This document shows positions 21,945-31,776 of a DNA stretch of 58,325 bases, piece after piece. The stretch's first letter is position 1; each line of letters starts with the position of its first letter. This DNA comes from a virus. The position numbers and the translations under genes are program-made. Under the pieces are notes generated by a model. It did not search any database. It worked only from the letters and a program-made list of their open reading frames with translations, and had not been told where the DNA came from. The stretch spans positions 1 to 58,325 of the IMG/VR virus record IMGVR_UViG_3300032334_000450; one strand, 5' to 3'.

Positions 21945-24900
21945 ATGGTTGATATTGTTACCCGAGCGGGTAAGGGCTCGCCTCTTACAAATAACGAAGT
22001 CGACGCAAACTTCACCAATCTAGCGGAAGTAGCCGGTATTACCGGAGAACCCATGGGTCATGAAGACCGTACAACCTCCGCGATTAGCTTCAACGCATCG
22101 ACCCGTACGTTCACGATTGCACCTGTAAGCGGTAGCTTTACAGTTTGGTGCAAAGGCAAGAAGGTTGTTGTTAGTTCGGCGCAGACTGTTACCATCCCAA
22201 ACACAACTGGGATGCATTCGATTTATTACGATGCAAACGGCACGCTGCTATCTAAAATTGGGTACTTCAGTTTCTCTACAGAAGCTCCGACTGCCTACGT
22301 TTATTGGAACGCGACAACCGGTGCAGCCCCATACTTTGGCGACGAACGCCACGGTGTTGTTCTAGACTGGCAGACGCACGAGTATTTGCACCGCACACGC
22401 GGCGCTGCTATTGCGAATGGTTTCTTGGCTAGCGGCTATACGCTGAACAACTCAGCTACCAATGCGGCGACGCAGATTGCAATTGAGTCTGGTACGTTTT
22501 TTGACGAGGACATGAAGATCGACATCGTGTCGACTGCTACGCCTACCGCTGGTACATACCAACAGAACTTGTTGTTCCCCGCAAAGATTCCAGTACTGCA
22601 CCTGCAAGGCACTTCGTGGGTTATGGACGCTCCCACAGATTTCCCGTTTAAGCAGGGCACATCCAGACCTCAGTACAACTCCCTCTCTGGTGGTGTTTGG
22701 AGTACAGCAGACGTTGGCAATAACCAACATGCCACGACATGGATTCTGGCTACAAACAATTTAACGTACCCCGTTATTGCGATCATTGGTCAATCTGCCA
22801 CAGATAATCTAGGTGAAGCCGAAGCGTTTTCCTTTGCTGATTTGAGCCTTACAGGTTTCCCATCGGTTGAGTTTAGACCGCTGTACAAACTGATTTATAA
22901 AGCTTCAGACGGCTACGCAAATAGCGTGAACGCCCAACTCGTCAGTATTGTCGATTTGCGTTCTATCTCCGCAGTTGGCTCCGTCGCAAACCCTGCTACT
23001 GACCACGGTAACTTGTCTGGTTTGTCTGACGACGATCACCCCCAGTACTTGAGCGTTGACACTGTTCGTGGCACTTTGACTGCTGCTGTTAAAGCCAGCT
23101 TCTTGCCATCTCAGGCAGGTAACGCAGGTAAGTTCCTGACAACGGATGCCACGTCCACTTCATGGGCTTCGCTGACTAGTGGTAATATTACAACAGCATT
23201 AGGGTTTACCCCATATAACGCTACCAACCCCGCTGGCTATATCACTGGTATTACGTCCAGTAACGTCACTACAGCATTAGGGTTTACCCCATATAACGCA
23301 ACGAATCCTAGCGGGTTTGTTACTGCCGCAGGCGCTCGTGGCGCAATCTCTGTTACCGGTGCAGGTTCGTACGACTCAGCCACTGGTGTGATTAACATCG
23401 TCGGTGGTGTGACAAGTTTCAATACTCGCACAGGCGCGATTACTTTGTCGTCTGCTGACGTTACGACTGCGTTGGGTTTTACACCCTACAACAGCACGAA
23501 TCCGAACGGCTACCTGACAGGCATCACATCGACGCAAGTCACAACGGCTTTGGGGTACACGCCTTACAACAGCAGCAACCCATCGGGCTACATAACTGGC
23601 ATCACATCCAGCATGGTGACAACTGCTTTGGGCTTCACACCCTACAGCAACGCCAACCCAAGTGGGTACATAACGAATTCTGCGTTGTCAGGTTATTTGT
23701 CCAGTGCGTCTGCGGCTAGTACTTATTTGCCTTTAGCTGGGGGAAATTTAACAGGCGCTATTTCGTGGGGCACTAGCCTTCCAAACGCTAAAAGAATTAT
23801 TGGCATTTATCAATCAGGTAATTTCTTCAGCGGCATTGGTATGGATGCTAGCAATGCTGGCGTCAGGATTGCCGGAGATGGCGGAGCCGGAACACTTCTT
23901 GATGTCGGTCAGTATTCGACTGATGGAAACTATACTTGGACATCTCGTCTTTTAGTTTCAACATCGTATGCAAGTTTCAATGGGAGCACAATTCTCCACG
24001 CCGGTAACTACAACTCATATGCACTGCCTTTGAGCGGTGGCACATTATCTGGTAACTTAACAGTTGGTACTGCTGGAAATACTCGCGGAATTCTAAATAC
24101 CAACGGAGATTTTTATAGTTACTACTCAGCAGAAACTAGCCCACGCGTTCAACTTGGCAGAGACATTGGTGTTAGCGGCGGTGCGGGTATTGCTTTTGGG
24201 GGCGGTAGTTATGCGCTTTTAGGAACCAACGACACATCTGGTGCTTCTTTTTACATCAAACTAGCTACAACTATAGGTACTGTTACAACAAGTCCTAGCT
24301 TTTCGTTTTTGTCTTCTGGTTTTTATGTTGGCTCAAACCTTGCACTTCATGCAGGTAACTATAACTCTTACGCCCCAACATTAACAGGTACAGGAGCGTC
24401 AGGTACTTGGGGTATTAATGTTACCGGATATGCAGCCACGCTGAAGCCAACAAATGTAACTAATTCAACCGCATCTACATGGAATCCCGGCAGTCTGACA
24501 TATCAAGCTTGGGGGCAGGCATTTTCGCACTCCAGCATTTCCGGAGATTCTGGTGATTTGACGCTGTGGCTGCGCCCATCGCAGTACTCTGGTGGCGGCA
24601 CTGAGTTGAATATGTACATTGACGGAGATTACTACTCAGGTACAGGTACAGCTAGAGTACTTAACGCAAGTAACTACAGCTCTTACGCCCTGCCGTTGAG
24701 CGGCGGTGGTGTGTCAGGCGACGTTGGTATTTTGCGTAGACGTTTGTCATTCAGCTCCGTTTACAACGACCCGAATCACTCCATCTACAACAACTACAAC
24801 AATATCGATGGTGAAGGTGGTTTTGATGGAATGAAAATTAATGCCTATGCGGGTTTAAAAATACGCACAGGTAACGCATCCGGCGCAGTACCAACAACTA

Positions 24901-27287
24901 TTCTTGACTTAACTTCTTCCGCCGTAAATATTAGCACAGCGCTTCAGCAATCTGGAAATCAAGTTCTCCACGCAGGCAACTACAGTTCGTACGCTCTACC
25001 TTTGAGTGGCGGTACCGTTACGGGAACAACGGCTTTTACGCGCACCGACGATAATGCTATTTCTGTAGGTACTATTCGTGGTCGCGCTGTTGGCAGTCAA
25101 AGCGGAGAGTTTATACACCTTTATGAGCGAGTCCATATTGGATCGCCTGCTGGATGGGGGTCTCGCACTGCACCATCATACGGTCTATCGACATACGGTG
25201 GATGCGCGTTAGCAACCGATACTGGTTCAGTTACCATTGGCGGCAATACTGCTATTCACGCAGGAAACTATAGCTCCTACGCCCTACCTTTAGGTGGAGG
25301 TACCGTAACAGGAACTACAACGTTCTCCCAAGGTCTTCGTATTGGCCCAACACCCGGCGATCCAAATGCGTACATCATCACGCGCACGATGCCAGCGGGT
25401 GATCCGAACGTTGGTAATGAAGCCACCGAGCTTTTACTGTTCCACTCGAACGATCCAGCAAATGGAGCAGGCCCAGATTACATTACGCTTCGCGCTCCAG
25501 CGATTCGTTTCCAGACCTATAACGATGCATCTGTAGCCGACCCTGATAATAGCGCAGGCTGGAATAACCGCCTGACAATTTCTCCTGCCGGTGTTGTCAA
25601 CTCTGTAGGAACGTTGACGCAAGGTGGAAATCAAGTTCTTCACGCTGCAAACATCAACAGTTACATCCCAAACTGGGGAACTGGTGTCAGTGGAAACTAT
25701 TTGGTGCAGCGCGATGGCAACGGCTATATTTACGCCAACCACGTCAATTTTAGTACCGGTATTGAAAATCCATCTATTAACAGTTTCATCACTGAGAATG
25801 GTGACGGTTGGTCTCGTAAATCTTCATTAGCGCATGTTAAGAATTCTATTAAGGACATTGCCGACGGTACTTGGGGTATTAACATTACGGGTAACTCAAA
25901 CTACTCTTCATACTCAAATCGTTTAGAGACAAACTATATTGGTGGCCAACAATTAAACCCACAAACGTATTTCAACAACGGCGTTGGTTTGAAGGTTGCC
26001 ATGACTGCCGTAGCCGGAGTCTGGTCTGACACGTTGTGGATCAATGGTTACGCTGGCGGCGATGTGTTGTCAATGTGTGCACTGCATACGCAGCGTAACG
26101 GCACGCCAAGGATGTATATCAGTACCCAAACGTCTACTGGTACATCATATGGAACGCTCTACGAGTTCTTGACTGGATATAACTACGCCAGCTATGTAAA
26201 CCCAAAAAGTGGCGGTTGGTATGGCTCTGGTTTACCCGGAAGTCGTTGGGGTGGACACAGCGTCAGCGGTGGTGAAATTTCATTTGGCGATGGATTACCA
26301 AACCCCGGTCAGATGGGAATTTTGATCGATGGTTGTTACGTCGCCGGTGAAAACAACGGATTCTGGTCTATAGATAGTGCCAATACTTGGGGTTCGCGCC
26401 GAGGTATGTATTGGGATGGTAGCTACCTGAACTTTACAACTAACAGCGCTACTGCTTATTTTAGTAATGCGTTAATTGGTGGAAACCAAGTTCTCCACGC
26501 AGGGAACTATAGCTCCTACTCTGTTCCATTGGGCGGCGGGACTATGTCAGGCACGCTTTCGTTTAACCAGCCAGTGGGGCTTGGTTTTGCCAACGGCCAA
26601 TACATCAAAGACAACGGCAGTGGCGGTCTTGTTATCTATAGCGGTGCTGCGGTCAATATAAACGGCACATCTATAAGTGTAGGTGGCGATTTGACTGTAA
26701 GTGGAACACTCCGCGCCTACTCTAATGCCATTCGTGCCAGAAGAATCGATTGGGTAAGTGCCGGTGATAGTCCATATTCAGACCCATACGTATTACGTTG
26801 GAGGGGTGAGAACGACGGTGATACTGGAAGTTTATCTTGGCTCGAACTTCAGATGAACGATGATTCGAACGAGGAGTTCCGTATCTATGGCTATTCTTGT
26901 AGTGGTTATGGTTGCGGTGCAATTTCAGGTAATCTTTATCATAGATTTGATGCCAGCGGAAATGCTTGGCATGCTGGAAACGTTACGGCTTACTCAGATG
27001 CACGAGTAAAAGATAACGTAACCGTCATCGGTAACGCAGTATACAAAGTCATGCAGATTCGTGGCGTAACGTTTACCAGAACAGATCGAGCAGATACCGA
27101 AAAGCGTCATGCAGGTGTTATTGCGCAGGAAGTAGAATCGGTACTGCCGGAAGTCGTTGATACTGACGAGTTTGGTATGAAATCTGTCGCATACGGCAAC
27201 ATGGTTGGCCTGCTAATTGAAGCTATAAAAGAGCAACAGTCGCAGATCACAGAACTGAAAAGGACTATTGATGAAATTCGTGGATGA
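21945..27287 (+). CDS. Tail fibre with C-terminal S74 chaperone domain
   Basis: A 1,780-residue fibre. It contains ALGFTPYN-type repeats (about residues 405-575), many HAGNYSSYALPLSGG modules spaced through residues 680-1540, and a C-terminal S74 intramolecular chaperone (about 1683-1780: SDARVKDN, RHAGVIAQEVE, then a coiled coil). S74 domains trimerise the fibre and cleave themselves off. The mature protein is the main host-recognition fibre. The repeat architecture suits recombination-driven switching of binding modules. Confidence 0.88.
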   Translation: MVDIVTRAGKGSPLTNNEVDANFTNLAEVAGITGEPMGHEDRTTSAISFNASTRTFTIAPVSGSFTVWCKGKKVVVSSAQTVTIPNTTGMHSIYYDANGTLLSKIGYFSFSTEAPTAYVYWNATTGAAPYFGDERHGVVLDWQTHEYLHRTRGAAIANGFLASGYTLNNSATNAATQIAIESGTFFDEDMKIDIVSTATPTAGTYQQNLLFPAKIPVLHLQGTSWVMDAPTDFPFKQGTSRPQYNSLSGGVWSTADVGNNQHATTWILATNNLTYPVIAIIGQSATDNLGEAEAFSFADLSLTGFPSVEFRPLYKLIYKASDGYANSVNAQLVSIVDLRSISAVGSVANPATDHGNLSGLSDDDHPQYLSVDTVRGTLTAAVKASFLPSQAGNAGKFLTTDATSTSWASLTSGNITTALGFTPYNATNPAGYITGITSSNVTTALGFTPYNATNPSGFVTAAGARGAISVTGAGSYDSATGVINIVGGVTSFNTRTGAITLSSADVTTALGFTPYNSTNPNGYLTGITSTQVTTALGYTPYNSSNPSGYITGITSSMVTTALGFTPYSNANPSGYITNSALSGYLSSASAASTYLPLAGGNLTGAISWGTSLPNAKRIIGIYQSGNFFSGIGMDASNAGVRIAGDGGAGTLLDVGQYSTDGNYTWTSRLLVSTSYASFNGSTILHAGNYNSYALPLSGGTLSGNLTVGTAGNTRGILNTNGDFYSYYSAETSPRVQLGRDIGVSGGAGIAFGGGSYALLGTNDTSGASFYIKLATTIGTVTTSPSFSFLSSGFYVGSNLALHAGNYNSYAPTLTGTGASGTWGINVTGYAATLKPTNVTNSTASTWNPGSLTYQAWGQAFSHSSISGDSGDLTLWLRPSQYSGGGTELNMYIDGDYYSGTGTARVLNASNYSSYALPLSGGGVSGDVGILRRRLSFSSVYNDPNHSIYNNYNNIDGEGGFDGMKINAYAGLKIRTGNASGAVPTTILDLTSSAVNISTALQQSGNQVLHAGNYSSYALPLSGGTVTGTTAFTRTDDNAISVGTIRGRAVGSQSGEFIHLYERVHIGSPAGWGSRTAPSYGLSTYGGCALATDTGSVTIGGNTAIHAGNYSSYALPLGGGTVTGTTTFSQGLRIGPTPGDPNAYIITRTMPAGDPNVGNEATELLLFHSNDPANGAGPDYITLRAPAIRFQTYNDASVADPDNSAGWNNRLTISPAGVVNSVGTLTQGGNQVLHAANINSYIPNWGTGVSGNYLVQRDGNGYIYANHVNFSTGIENPSINSFITENGDGWSRKSSLAHVKNSIKDIADGTWGINITGNSNYSSYSNRLETNYIGGQQLNPQTYFNNGVGLKVAMTAVAGVWSDTLWINGYAGGDVLSMCALHTQRNGTPRMYISTQTSTGTSYGTLYEFLTGYNYASYVNPKSGGWYGSGLPGSRWGGHSVSGGEISFGDGLPNPGQMGILIDGCYVAGENNGFWSIDSANTWGSRRGMYWDGSYLNFTTNSATAYFSNALIGGNQVLHAGNYSSYSVPLGGGTMSGTLSFNQPVGLGFANGQYIKDNGSGGLVIYSGAAVNINGTSISVGGDLTVSGTLRAYSNAIRARRIDWVSAGDSPYSDPYVLRWRGENDGDTGSLSWLELQMNDDSNEEFRIYGYSCSGYGCGAISGNLYHRFDASGNAWHAGNVTAYSDARVKDNVTVIGNAVYKVMQIRGVTFTRTDRADTEKRHAGVIAQEVESVLPEVVDTDEFGMKSVAYGNMVGLLIEAIKEQQSQITELKRTIDEIRG

Positions 27288-27489
27288 AGAAACCAAAGCT
27301 TTTAGGCTAAGCCAATGTGATTCCTGCGAGCAACGCAACTCAGTTGGAATCTGTAATGCCTGCATGTGCATCATCAAAGCTAAAGTGAGATTCACAGCTG
27401 CTCTTTGTCCCTTGCACAGATGGGGCGAGGAAGGGCCACTCCCAACAGAAGAAGAATTGAATGCCATCAGAAACGATGCTAGACTTTAA
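27271..27489 (+). CDS. Small cysteine-rich zinc-finger-like protein
   Basis: A 72-residue protein beginning at 27271 and overlapping the end of the fibre gene by 17 bases, with AAGGA upstream. The pattern C-x2-C, C-x2-C-x-C and a closing CPLHRW is typical of a small zinc-binding phage family (DUF6171-like; from memory). It could assist fibre assembly or bind nucleic acid. Function unknown. Confidence 0.7.
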   Translation: MKFVDEETKAFRLSQCDSCEQRNSVGICNACMCIIKAKVRFTAALCPLHRWGEEGPLPTEEELNAIRNDARL

Positions 27490-27522
27490 ACTATCGATAT
27501 CACAACTCCTTAAGGAAACACC

Positions 27523-27876
27523 ATGTCAGCAACTTTTACAATCAAAATAAACGGCATCCGTACTACAACTGTAGGCGAGCGTGCCAACGTCGTTAAGCAA
27601 GTAGACTGGGCATTAGTCGGCAAAGAATCCAGTCAGACGTTTGAATTGCCTCAGAGCACGACACTTGCAGACCCAGATGGCCAGCCTTTTGTTGAGTTAT
27701 CTAATTTGACTGAGGCAGAAGTTACCGCTTGGGTTGAAGCCGCTGCGGGAAACATTGACGGCATCAAAGCCCACATTCAGATGGTTCTTGACAGAGAAGT
27801 CGCTAGAGCCGCATTGGCTGATACAGCCATGCCTTGGGTTCCAGTAGTTGAAACCCCCACAACACCTGCTCCTTGA
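27523..27876 (+). CDS. Conserved phage protein, structural-region (117 aa)
   Basis: A 117-residue protein with a beta N-terminus (ATFTIKINGIRTTTVGERANVVKQVDWALVGKE) and a helical middle. This kind of protein accompanies structural genes in cyanophage- and T4-like viruses. It is in the fibre region and may be a tail or fibre accessory part. Function unknown. Confidence 0.65.
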   Translation: MSATFTIKINGIRTTTVGERANVVKQVDWALVGKESSQTFELPQSTTLADPDGQPFVELSNLTEAEVTAWVEAAAGNIDGIKAHIQMVLDREVARAALADTAMPWVPVVETPTTPAP

Positions 27877-27883
27877 GTAAATC

Positions 27884-28099
27884 ATGACGCTGCAAACCTC
27901 CGGGCCAATTTCAATGGAGCAAATTAACGCTGAGTTTGGTCTTGGCGGTAATCTAAACGCCTACCGGGGTAATATTTGGTTCACTGATACTTACGGCGAA
28001 CAAGGTTCTTTTGGGACGCCAATATCATTTAGTGACTTTTACGGCAAACGCGCAACTAATCCTCTCGGCGGCGGTGGCGGCGGCTACGAATACAATTAG
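27884..28099 (+). CDS. Small fibre-linked protein with SFSDFYGK motif (71 aa)
   Basis: A 71-residue protein. TLQTSGPISMEQINAEFGLGG at the start and ISFSDFYGK near the end are known as recurring modules in phage structural proteins, often at the ends of fibres. The tail ends in a Gly run (GGGGGGYEYN). It may form or cap a virion surface part. Confidence 0.7.
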   Translation: MTLQTSGPISMEQINAEFGLGGNLNAYRGNIWFTDTYGEQGSFGTPISFSDFYGKRATNPLGGGGGGYEYN

Positions 28100-28113
28100 A
28101 TAGGAATCCGATC

Positions 28114-28347
28114 ATGGACAACCAACAAATCTTTAACTTCGTTGTAGCTATCGCTGCATTCTTGGCCGTCTTTGTCTTTAACCAGACAACCCGGAAAATC
28201 CAAAAGTTGGAAGACGAGATGGTTTCCATGCGGGAAAATATCCTGAGAGACTACGTCCAGAAGGATGACTACAAGTCTGACATAGCCGAGATCAAAACCA
28301 TCCTGCGCCAAATCTTCGACAAGCTTGACTCGAAGCAAGACAAATGA
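28114..28347 (+). CDS. Membrane-anchored coiled-coil protein (77 aa), lysis region
   Basis: A 77-residue protein with an N-terminal membrane segment (NFVVAIAAFLAVFVF, residues 8-22) followed by a coiled coil (QKLEDEMVSMRENIL, IAEIKTILRQIFDKL). This architecture resembles an inner-membrane spanin or holin-associated protein. It opens the lysis-like cassette (28.1-30.1 kb). Confidence 0.6.
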   Translation: MDNQQIFNFVVAIAAFLAVFVFNQTTRKIQKLEDEMVSMRENILRDYVQKDDYKSDIAEIKTILRQIFDKLDSKQDK

Positions 28348-28350
28348 TGT

Positions 28351-28635
28351 ATGCGCTGGCTGCTTATTCCGCTTATCTCGCTCGTTTTCTGGGCGAGTGC
28401 CAAAGCACCCTGCACAATTTCAGACTTCTACGGACTGAGCTGGCTGGGAAACCCCTCGGAGCGGCACCAGAGATTGTCGGAGTGGCTCACCACCAATGGT
28501 GATAATTGCTCTTCGGAGCAGCTAGTTGGTATTTGGAATAATCTTGCCGCGTGGGCGGGGGTTGCGGATAGCGCAGAGTTACGGCAGAAGGTCTTGTTCT
28601 ACTACGCCCGTGCGGTTGAAAGGGAAAAGAAATGA
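28351..28635 (+). CDS. Exported small protein (94 aa), lysis region
   Basis: A 94-residue protein with a likely signal peptide (MRWLLIPLISLVFWASAKA) and a mature helical part with two cysteines. It could be the outer partner of the membrane coiled-coil protein upstream, but a standard lipobox (LxGC) is not seen. It starts four bases after the previous stop, with no good ribosome binding site. Confidence 0.6.
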   Translation: MRWLLIPLISLVFWASAKAPCTISDFYGLSWLGNPSERHQRLSEWLTTNGDNCSSEQLVGIWNNLAAWAGVADSAELRQKVLFYYARAVEREKK

Positions 28636-28868
28636 TTACCTTAGACAAGTGGTACCCCATGGTGCAACCCACCTATGATGCAAGGACAATCGCCTTTGAC
28701 AGAGCCGTTGAAAAGAAACAGGCTGAGTACGACGAAGCCCTCAAGGCTAACAAACTTGAATTTAAAACACGTGAATTAGAGATGGAGCTGTACGACAAAC
28801 GGGCTAGGCAGAATACGATATCGTTAGAGAATATCAACAACCCCCGACGTTTTGCAATATTTGTATGA
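28632..28868 (+). CDS. Helical hypothetical protein (78 aa), lysis region
   Basis: A 78-residue soluble protein, strongly helical with high charge (AVEKKQAEYDEALKANKLEF and on). It overlaps the previous gene (ATGA), so it is coupled. No membrane segment. It may be a regulatory part of the lysis cassette, but function is unknown. Confidence 0.6.
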   Translation: MITLDKWYPMVQPTYDARTIAFDRAVEKKQAEYDEALKANKLEFKTRELEMELYDKRARQNTISLENINNPRRFAIFV

Positions 28869-28877
28869 GGACACAAC

Positions 28878-29120
28878 ATGGAAATCACAATGCGCGAAAG
28901 ACTAACATTTTGGGTCACTTTCATGATAAGCATCACCCTATGCTTTTCGGTATTGGCCATGGTGGTTGCGTTCTTGATGGGACTTTGGGCGAAAGAAGTC
29001 GACAACGGCGAGATATTCAAAATGATTTCCCCCGCGTTCTCAACACTTATCGGTGGCATGATTGGCTTCTTGTCGGGTATCAAACTTAATCAAACTGAGG
29101 AAAAGGATAAAAAATGTTAA
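28878..29120 (+). CDS. Two-helix membrane protein (80 aa), holin-like
   Basis: An 80-residue protein with two membrane helices, TFWVTFMISITLCFSVLAMV (about 10-30) and an amphipathic MISPAFSTLIGGMIGFLSGI (about 49-68), and a charged C-terminus. The size and two-helix shape fit a class II holin. Next to a second holin-like protein and a lysozyme, a lysis role is likely. Confidence 0.65.
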   Translation: MEITMRERLTFWVTFMISITLCFSVLAMVVAFLMGLWAKEVDNGEIFKMISPAFSTLIGGMIGFLSGIKLNQTEEKDKKC

Positions 29121-29629
29121 CTCTCTTGTCTACGCTGATGTCGTTCTTGATGGGCGGCCTGCCAAAGATTCTTGAATTCTTCCAAGACCGTGCTGATAAG
29201 GCACACGAGTTAGACCTTGCCCAGATGCAAATTACTCGCGAGTTGGAAATGCGCAAAGCCGGCTTTGAAGCCCAAGAGCGCATCGAGCACATTAAGTCTG
29301 AACAGCTTGAAACCCAAAGCGCAGCCAACACAACACAGACCCTGATTACTGCACAACAAGCTGAGATGCAAGCCGTCTACGCTCACGACATGAGCCTCAA
29401 TGAAGGTACATCCACATGGATGAAGGATTTGCGTGCTAGCGTGCGCCCCGTCATTACTTACGGCTTTTTCTTCTTGTTGGTGTTTATTGACGTTGGCTTG
29501 TTTGCCTATGGCTGGAATCGAGGCGTGCCTTTTACAGAACTGGCAGAGATGTTGTGGGATTCTGACACTCAGGCTTTGTTCGCTTCGATTATTGCGTTTC
29601 ACTTCGGTGGCCGGGCTTTTGGCAAATGA
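29114..29629 (+). CDS. Holin (large, three-helix type; likely)
   Basis: A 171-residue protein: hydrophobic N-terminus (LLSTLMSFLMGGLPKI), a long coiled coil (residues 25-100), then two membrane segments near residues 115-135 (VITYGFFFLLVFIDVGLFAYG) and 150-168. This matches a known phage family annotated as holin with three transmembrane parts. It overlaps the lysozyme gene by four bases. Confidence 0.7.
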   Translation: MLTLLSTLMSFLMGGLPKILEFFQDRADKAHELDLAQMQITRELEMRKAGFEAQERIEHIKSEQLETQSAANTTQTLITAQQAEMQAVYAHDMSLNEGTSTWMKDLRASVRPVITYGFFFLLVFIDVGLFAYGWNRGVPFTELAEMLWDSDTQALFASIIAFHFGGRAFGK

Positions 29630-30102
29630 ACATCTCCGAGAAATGCTTACACATGATCCGGCACCACGAAGGTGTCCGGACAAAACCATACCAGTGCCCT
29701 GCTAAATTGTGGACGATCGGTGTTGGGCATGTGATGTACCCCGAGCAGGGTAAGCTGAAGATTGAAGACCGCAATGCTTTTCAGACAAAGCCAGAGGACA
29801 TGCGGGTTTACACCATGGAAGAAGTCGATGCAATTCTTCGTAGCGATCTCAAACGATTTGAGCAGGGCGTGGCTAAGTTTTGCCCAGTACCCCTTACACA
29901 AGGTATGTTTGATGGCCTTGTTAGTTTTAGTTTCAATGTCGGTCTTGGAACACTCCAGCGTTCAACGCTTCGTCAGAAACTTCTTCGCGGGGATAAAGAG
30001 GGCGCTGCTGAGGAACTCCTGAAGTATTGCATGGCGGGCGGTAAGGTGTTAAAAGGCTTGCAAAAACGTCGCATCGATGAACGTGCCTTATTTATGAGTT
30101 AA
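29626..30102 (+). CDS. Endolysin, GH24 lysozyme
   Basis: A 158-residue glycoside hydrolase family 24 lysozyme that cuts peptidoglycan between MurNAc and GlcNAc. The triad reads E15 (HHEG), C24 and T30 (TIGVGH), with 8 and 5 residues between them: the E-8-C-5-T form, in which Cys replaces Asp. The tail region LQRSTLRQKLLRGD and GLQKRRIDER are typical for the family. There is no signal peptide, so release needs a holin. It overlaps the holin gene. Confidence 0.9.
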   Translation: MNISEKCLHMIRHHEGVRTKPYQCPAKLWTIGVGHVMYPEQGKLKIEDRNAFQTKPEDMRVYTMEEVDAILRSDLKRFEQGVAKFCPVPLTQGMFDGLVSFSFNVGLGTLQRSTLRQKLLRGDKEGAAEELLKYCMAGGKVLKGLQKRRIDERALFMS

Positions 30103-30132
30103 GACTACAATCGGTGCATATAGGAGTGAGCT

Positions 30133-31776
30133 ATGGCCGTTATTCGCTTTGGGGGCTTCGGCGGTGAAAACCGAGCGATTAACCCCGTCATGTTTCCTGA
30201 TACTGTAGGCGTTGTTTCCCGCAACCAAAAGCCCGGGCGCGGTGACTTGCGTGCTTGGAAATCCCCAACAACTGTTGCAACTGTCCCCTCTGGCCGCCAG
30301 ACTATTTATCGCATGGGTCGTGACGTAAACTCCGACTCTCAGTATTGGCTTAGCTGGACAGGTACTGTTAACGTGGTTCGAGGCTTTGATGCTGCGGACA
30401 CTACAGAGCAAACATACTACACAGGTGATGGCGCTCCTAAATTCACCAACAACGTCATTGGCTTAGCCACTGCACCCTACCCCACAACAAGCCGCCCCAT
30501 GGGGCTGCCAGCGCCCGTAGACGCGCCCACAGTATCTGGAACAAACTCCAGCTCTGCAGAACCCGTGGTTGAGTATTACTACTATGTATATACCTACGTG
30601 AACAGTGCAGGCTGGGAATCCGCTAACTCGCCCGTGAGTGCTCTTGTAACCCGTGACAACCTTGGCTCAACGACCATATCTAACTTTAGTGCGGCCCCAT
30701 CGGGCAACTACGACATTGTCAAAATCCGCATTTACCGCACACAGGGTAGCTCCACTGGCACAGACTTTTACTTCTTGCGTGAGATCGCTACCGGCACTTC
30801 GTCTACAACTGACGACAACCGAGACCTTGGTGAGATTCTTGGAACTGCTAACTGGCTTCCAGCCCCCGGTATTCCGACAGGCGGCACATCGAACATTACA
30901 GAGCCAACGCTTTCTAACCTGACAGCTATGTGGAACGGCATGATGGCCGGCATCTCTGGTAACTCTGTGCGTATCTGTGAACCTTACGCGCCATATGCAT
31001 GGCCTGCTGCTTATGAAATTATTCCTCCTGATAGCAAGCCTGTTGGCCTTGGAGTGTTTGGTCAGGCTATGCTGGTATTAACCACAGGTCGTCCGCTGAT
31101 TACGCAGGGCTCTACGCCTGATGGCATGGATCAACAACCGCTTGAGATACAGCAAGGCTGCGTTGCGGCACGCTCTATTGTGAGCATGGGTACTGGTATT
31201 GCTTGGGCATCTGAGGATGGTCTGTGCTGGTTCGGAGCCGGCGGCCCTCGTGTTCTGACAAACGGAATCATGCTCCGCGAAGACTGGCAAGCCCTTGTGC
31301 CGACTAGCATCATTGGTAAGATGTATGAGGGTTTGTACCTAGGTAGTTATGATGATGGTTCCGGCCGCAAGGGATTCCTCATTGACCCCAACGGCGGAGG
31401 TATGTACTTCCTCGATACTGGCTACGAAGCTATGTACTTTGATAGCCTTAAGGATCAACTGTATGTATTAACAGGTACAAACATAGGTAAGTGGGATACC
31501 GGTACCTCGATGACTTATCGTGCACGCAGCAAACCATTCCGCCAAGGCTCCCCAATCAACTACGCTGCCGCGCAAGTAAACGCAAACGCATACCCTGTGA
31601 CTTTCCGTTTGTACGCCGATGGTTCACTCAAGCACACGCAGACCGTTGCAGACCGCAATCCGTTCAGACTGCCCAGTGGTTATCGCGCCTTTGAATTCCA
31701 GATTGAGCTCGAGGGAACCAACCCCGTGCAGGACGTGGCTATTGCAACATCTGTTGAGGAATTGAAGCAGATATGA
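30133..31776 (+). CDS. Tail nozzle or hub protein (beta-propeller-like)
   Basis: A 547-residue protein rich in beta strands, Gly and aromatic residues, with repeated short strands (EYYYYVYTYVNSAGWESANSP, YRMGRD) typical of nozzle or hub proteins of podovirus tails (P22 gp10, T7 gp12 class). It precedes the host-specificity protein, overlapping its start by four bases. The AGGAGTGAGCT site lies upstream. Confidence 0.65.
   Translation: MAVIRFGGFGGENRAINPVMFPDTVGVVSRNQKPGRGDLRAWKSPTTVATVPSGRQTIYRMGRDVNSDSQYWLSWTGTVNVVRGFDAADTTEQTYYTGDGAPKFTNNVIGLATAPYPTTSRPMGLPAPVDAPTVSGTNSSSAEPVVEYYYYVYTYVNSAGWESANSPVSALVTRDNLGSTTISNFSAAPSGNYDIVKIRIYRTQGSSTGTDFYFLREIATGTSSTTDDNRDLGEILGTANWLPAPGIPTGGTSNITEPTLSNLTAMWNGMMAGISGNSVRICEPYAPYAWPAAYEIIPPDSKPVGLGVFGQAMLVLTTGRPLITQGSTPDGMDQQPLEIQQGCVAARSIVSMGTGIAWASEDGLCWFGAGGPRVLTNGIMLREDWQALVPTSIIGKMYEGLYLGSYDDGSGRKGFLIDPNGGGMYFLDTGYEAMYFDSLKDQLYVLTGTNIGKWDTGTSMTYRARSKPFRQGSPINYAAAQVNANAYPVTFRLYADGSLKHTQTVADRNPFRLPSGYRAFEFQIELEGTNPVQDVAIATSVEELKQI

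Noticed and set aside
28344-28502. A frame of about 52 codons overlapping the exported protein in another frame
   Set aside because: An embedded spanin pair was considered, but there is no lipobox and the start lacks a separate ribosome binding site.
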